The notes under the pieces are model-generated. The model was not told the DNA's origin, did no database searches, and saw only the letters and a program-made list of their open reading frames with translations. Made by a program: the position numbers and the translations under genes. A stretch of 14,181 nt of DNA from the NCBI GenBank assembly GCA_017744755.1, contig JAGIAU010000028.1:1-14181 (forward strand), read 5' to 3'. Positions 13,501 to 14,181 of this stretch are shown one piece after another. The DNA is from Microbacteriaceae bacterium. GTDB taxonomy: Bacteria > Actinomycetota > Actinomycetes > Actinomycetales > Microbacteriaceae. How positions within the stretch are numbered: the first letter of the stretch is position 1; the number at the start of each line of letters is the position of its first letter.

Positions 13501-14181
13501 CGTCCGCACCGCGGTCGAGCAGGGCGCCGCCCGACGTCTCCGCCCCATCGTCATGACGGCGGCGGCGACGATCTTCGCCCTCATCCCGCTCGCCGTCGGG
13601 ATCACCGGCCACGGCGGCTTCATCTCGCAGCCGCTCGCGCTCATCGTCATCGGCGGCCTCGTGTCGTCGACGATCCTCACGCTCATCGTGCTCCCGGTCA
13701 TCTACTACCTCGTCGAGGGCCGGGCCGAGCGGCGCGCGCCGAAGGTCGCCGCGAGGCGAGCGGCCAAGGACGCGAAGACGGCGGAGAAGGCCGAGGCCGC
13801 CCGCGCCGCCGCGCAGCGCAAGCTCGACGCGGAGGCCGCCAGGACCGAGGCCGCGCGCCTCGCCGCCGAGGCGAAGGCGAACCGGAAGCAGGCCAGGCGC
13901 GGCGATGCCGAGGCGGAGACCGCTCCTGCGGCTGCAGCGGGCGCCGCCGCTCCGGTCGCCGAGGCCATTGCTCCGGTCGAGATCGTCGAGCCGGAGGCGC
14001 CTGCTCCGGCGATCGCGGAGGATCCCGCTCCGGTCGTCGAGGAGAACGCCCTCCCCGAGGCGTCCGCTCCGACGGGGCAGCCGGCTGCCGCCGAGCCCGT
14101 CGCCCCGCCGGCGACGCCGACCGGATCCGTGCAGCTCCCGCCGCCGCCCGTCGACCGGCCGCGCGTCGACCTCTCCGGCTT
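10568..14181 (+). CDS. RND-superfamily efflux permease (HAE1/AcrB-like), 3' truncated
   Basis: The frame runs from GTG 10568 without a stop to the window end (1204 complete codons). It has the duplicated RND plan: helix 1 (~12-31), a large extracytoplasmic domain beginning LKQELVPSITYPQLFIVTSYPGASP, helices 2-6 (~353-500) with the proton-relay pair D417-D418 in GRVVDDSIVVVENI, helix 7 (~565-585), a second extracytoplasmic domain, and helices 8-12 (~888-1050). Helix 10 reads GIVVTNAIVLVD with Thr where AcrB has its relay lysine, as in Bacillus SwrC. It probably exports lipophilic drugs or lipopeptides using the proton gradient; substrates are unknown. Beyond residue 1050 follows an unusual tail: a charged Ala/Lys/Arg/Glu helix, then Ala/Pro-rich sequence. 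No periplasmic adaptor gene is in view. Confidence 0.92.
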   Translation, partial: MHQFSVFSLRNRALIALVTIVVAVFGGITLTQLKQELVPSITYPQLFIVTSYPGASPAVVEHDVSTPIEDAIQAIPGLESTTATSNANFSNITAAFAFSTNLATAEQKVTTAINRIRTTLPDGVDPQVIQFSLSDFPIVQLAVSSDLDAVELSDRIERIVIPELSRLDGVASVTLQGSAVQRVEITPDADELAGHGLTRQAITQLLQASGLLLPAGQITEDGETLTVQAGQRLESAEDIAELAFPVQPSALEPSFDPATGEVTVTGPDAVTIGDVADVEIVDAAPTGYSRVDGRDALTLAVTKTSAGNTVAVSHLVRDALPGLAAAVGGSTQFTAIFDQAPFIEQSIESLTQEGLLGLAFAVIVILIFLLSIRSTLVTAVSIPTSVLLTFIGIWASGYTLNIITLGALTIAIGRVVDDSIVVVENIKRHIEAGQEKRQAILDAVKEVAGAITASTITTVAVFLPIGLVGEEVGELFRPFAVTVAIALLASLLVSLTIVPVLSYWFLGRGRKARARAEAAAAAGRPADPAHETVAEGGVVPVTGSVRTHERGDLLQRGYLPVIRWTLKYPVVVLLLAILTLGGSIALAPMLKLNFVGDSGQNTLTVTQTLDASASLEVRNDAAKQVEDALIGLPGVQTVHVAVGSGTGSSIRAAFGGGGSTTFSLVTDPDGDQAEISAAVERAIAGIRDAGTIAVSAQQGFGGSTIDVTVHAATQQDLEEGVRLVTEQVQDLDSVGKVTDNVSASTPYIAIVVDRQAAADHGLNEVQVGGLVMAAMNPSSIGSVSVEDRTLSIYLIDDEAPQTLEELRDFPVPTILGTVHLSDLASVERTLGPASITTEQGVRTAEVSITPATDNVGATTFGVQAALAEIELPTGTTVAVGGVASQMLDSFANLGIALLAAILIVYVVMVATFRSLRQPLLLLVSIPFAATGAIVLQVLTGIPLGVSSLIGVLMLVGIVVTNAIVLVDLVNQYRTRGLDVRTAVEQGAARRLRPIVMTAAATIFALIPLAVGITGHGGFISQPLALIVIGGLVSSTILTLIVLPVIYYLVEGRAERRAPKVAARRAAKDAKTAEKAEAARAAAQRKLDAEAARTEAARLAAEAKANRKQARRGDAEAETAPAAAAGAAAPVAEAIAPVEIVEPEAPAPAIAEDPAPVVEENALPEASAPTGQPAAAEPVAPPATPTGSVQLPPPPVDRPRVDLSG

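Noticed and set aside
10580..13612. A 1010-residue open frame on the minus strand
   Set aside because: It is antisense to the RND permease frame, made almost entirely of Asp, Glu, Arg, Gly and Val in low-complexity order, and has no recognisable domain. It is a shadow of high-GC codon use.

Overview
The window is very GC-rich, densely coded DNA from an actinomycete, probably Micrococcales and plausibly Microbacteriaceae. Supporting signs are GTG starts, ATGA/GTGA stop-start overlaps, actinobacterial -10 boxes of the TANNNT type, a DUF3073 gene beside purM, and a MocR/YczE pair. No rRNA, tRNA, CRISPR array, transposase or integrase was seen. It reads as ordinary chromosome with one small accessory insertion and one unexplained non-coding gap.

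Layout. (1) 1-756: the C-terminal end of a LuxR-type regulator, cut by the window edge. (2) 879-1597: a 73-aa unknown protein and an ASCH-domain protein, with overlapping stop and start. (3) 1644-2786: purM (purine biosynthesis), followed by a hairpin. (4) 2896-3455: a Phd/YefM-RelE type toxin-antitoxin operon, sitting between purM and the DUF3073 gene (3464-3688, minus strand), a pair that is normally adjacent. (5) 3837-4973: a flavin monooxygenase-like enzyme. (6) 4974-5241: a 268-bp gap between convergent genes, packed with palindromes, direct repeats and hairpins; part of it resembles fragments of the ydaO (c-di-AMP) riboswitch, but no gene follows it. (7) 5242-8166, minus strand: a KimA-like potassium transporter, then two overlapping crcB fluoride-channel genes with their own promoter, forming an ion-homeostasis block. 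(8) 8233-10473: a YczE-type membrane protein and a 40-aa single-pass membrane protein, both on the minus strand, diverging from a MocR (GntR/aminotransferase) regulator, with CCAAT half-sites in the shared intergenic region. (9) 10568 to the window end: a large RND-family efflux permease with a long Ala/Pro-rich C-terminal tail, cut by the window edge.

A recurring theme is leaderless expression. purM, the antitoxin, the monooxygenase, crcB and the MocR regulator each have a TANNNT -10 box ending 6-7 nt before the start codon, so the transcript should begin at or next to that codon. Genes inside operons instead rely on Shine-Dalgarno sites or on 4-nt overlaps.

Functional names rest on motif recognition by eye. 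The weakest calls are the riboswitch-like RNA, the operators and the -35 elements.
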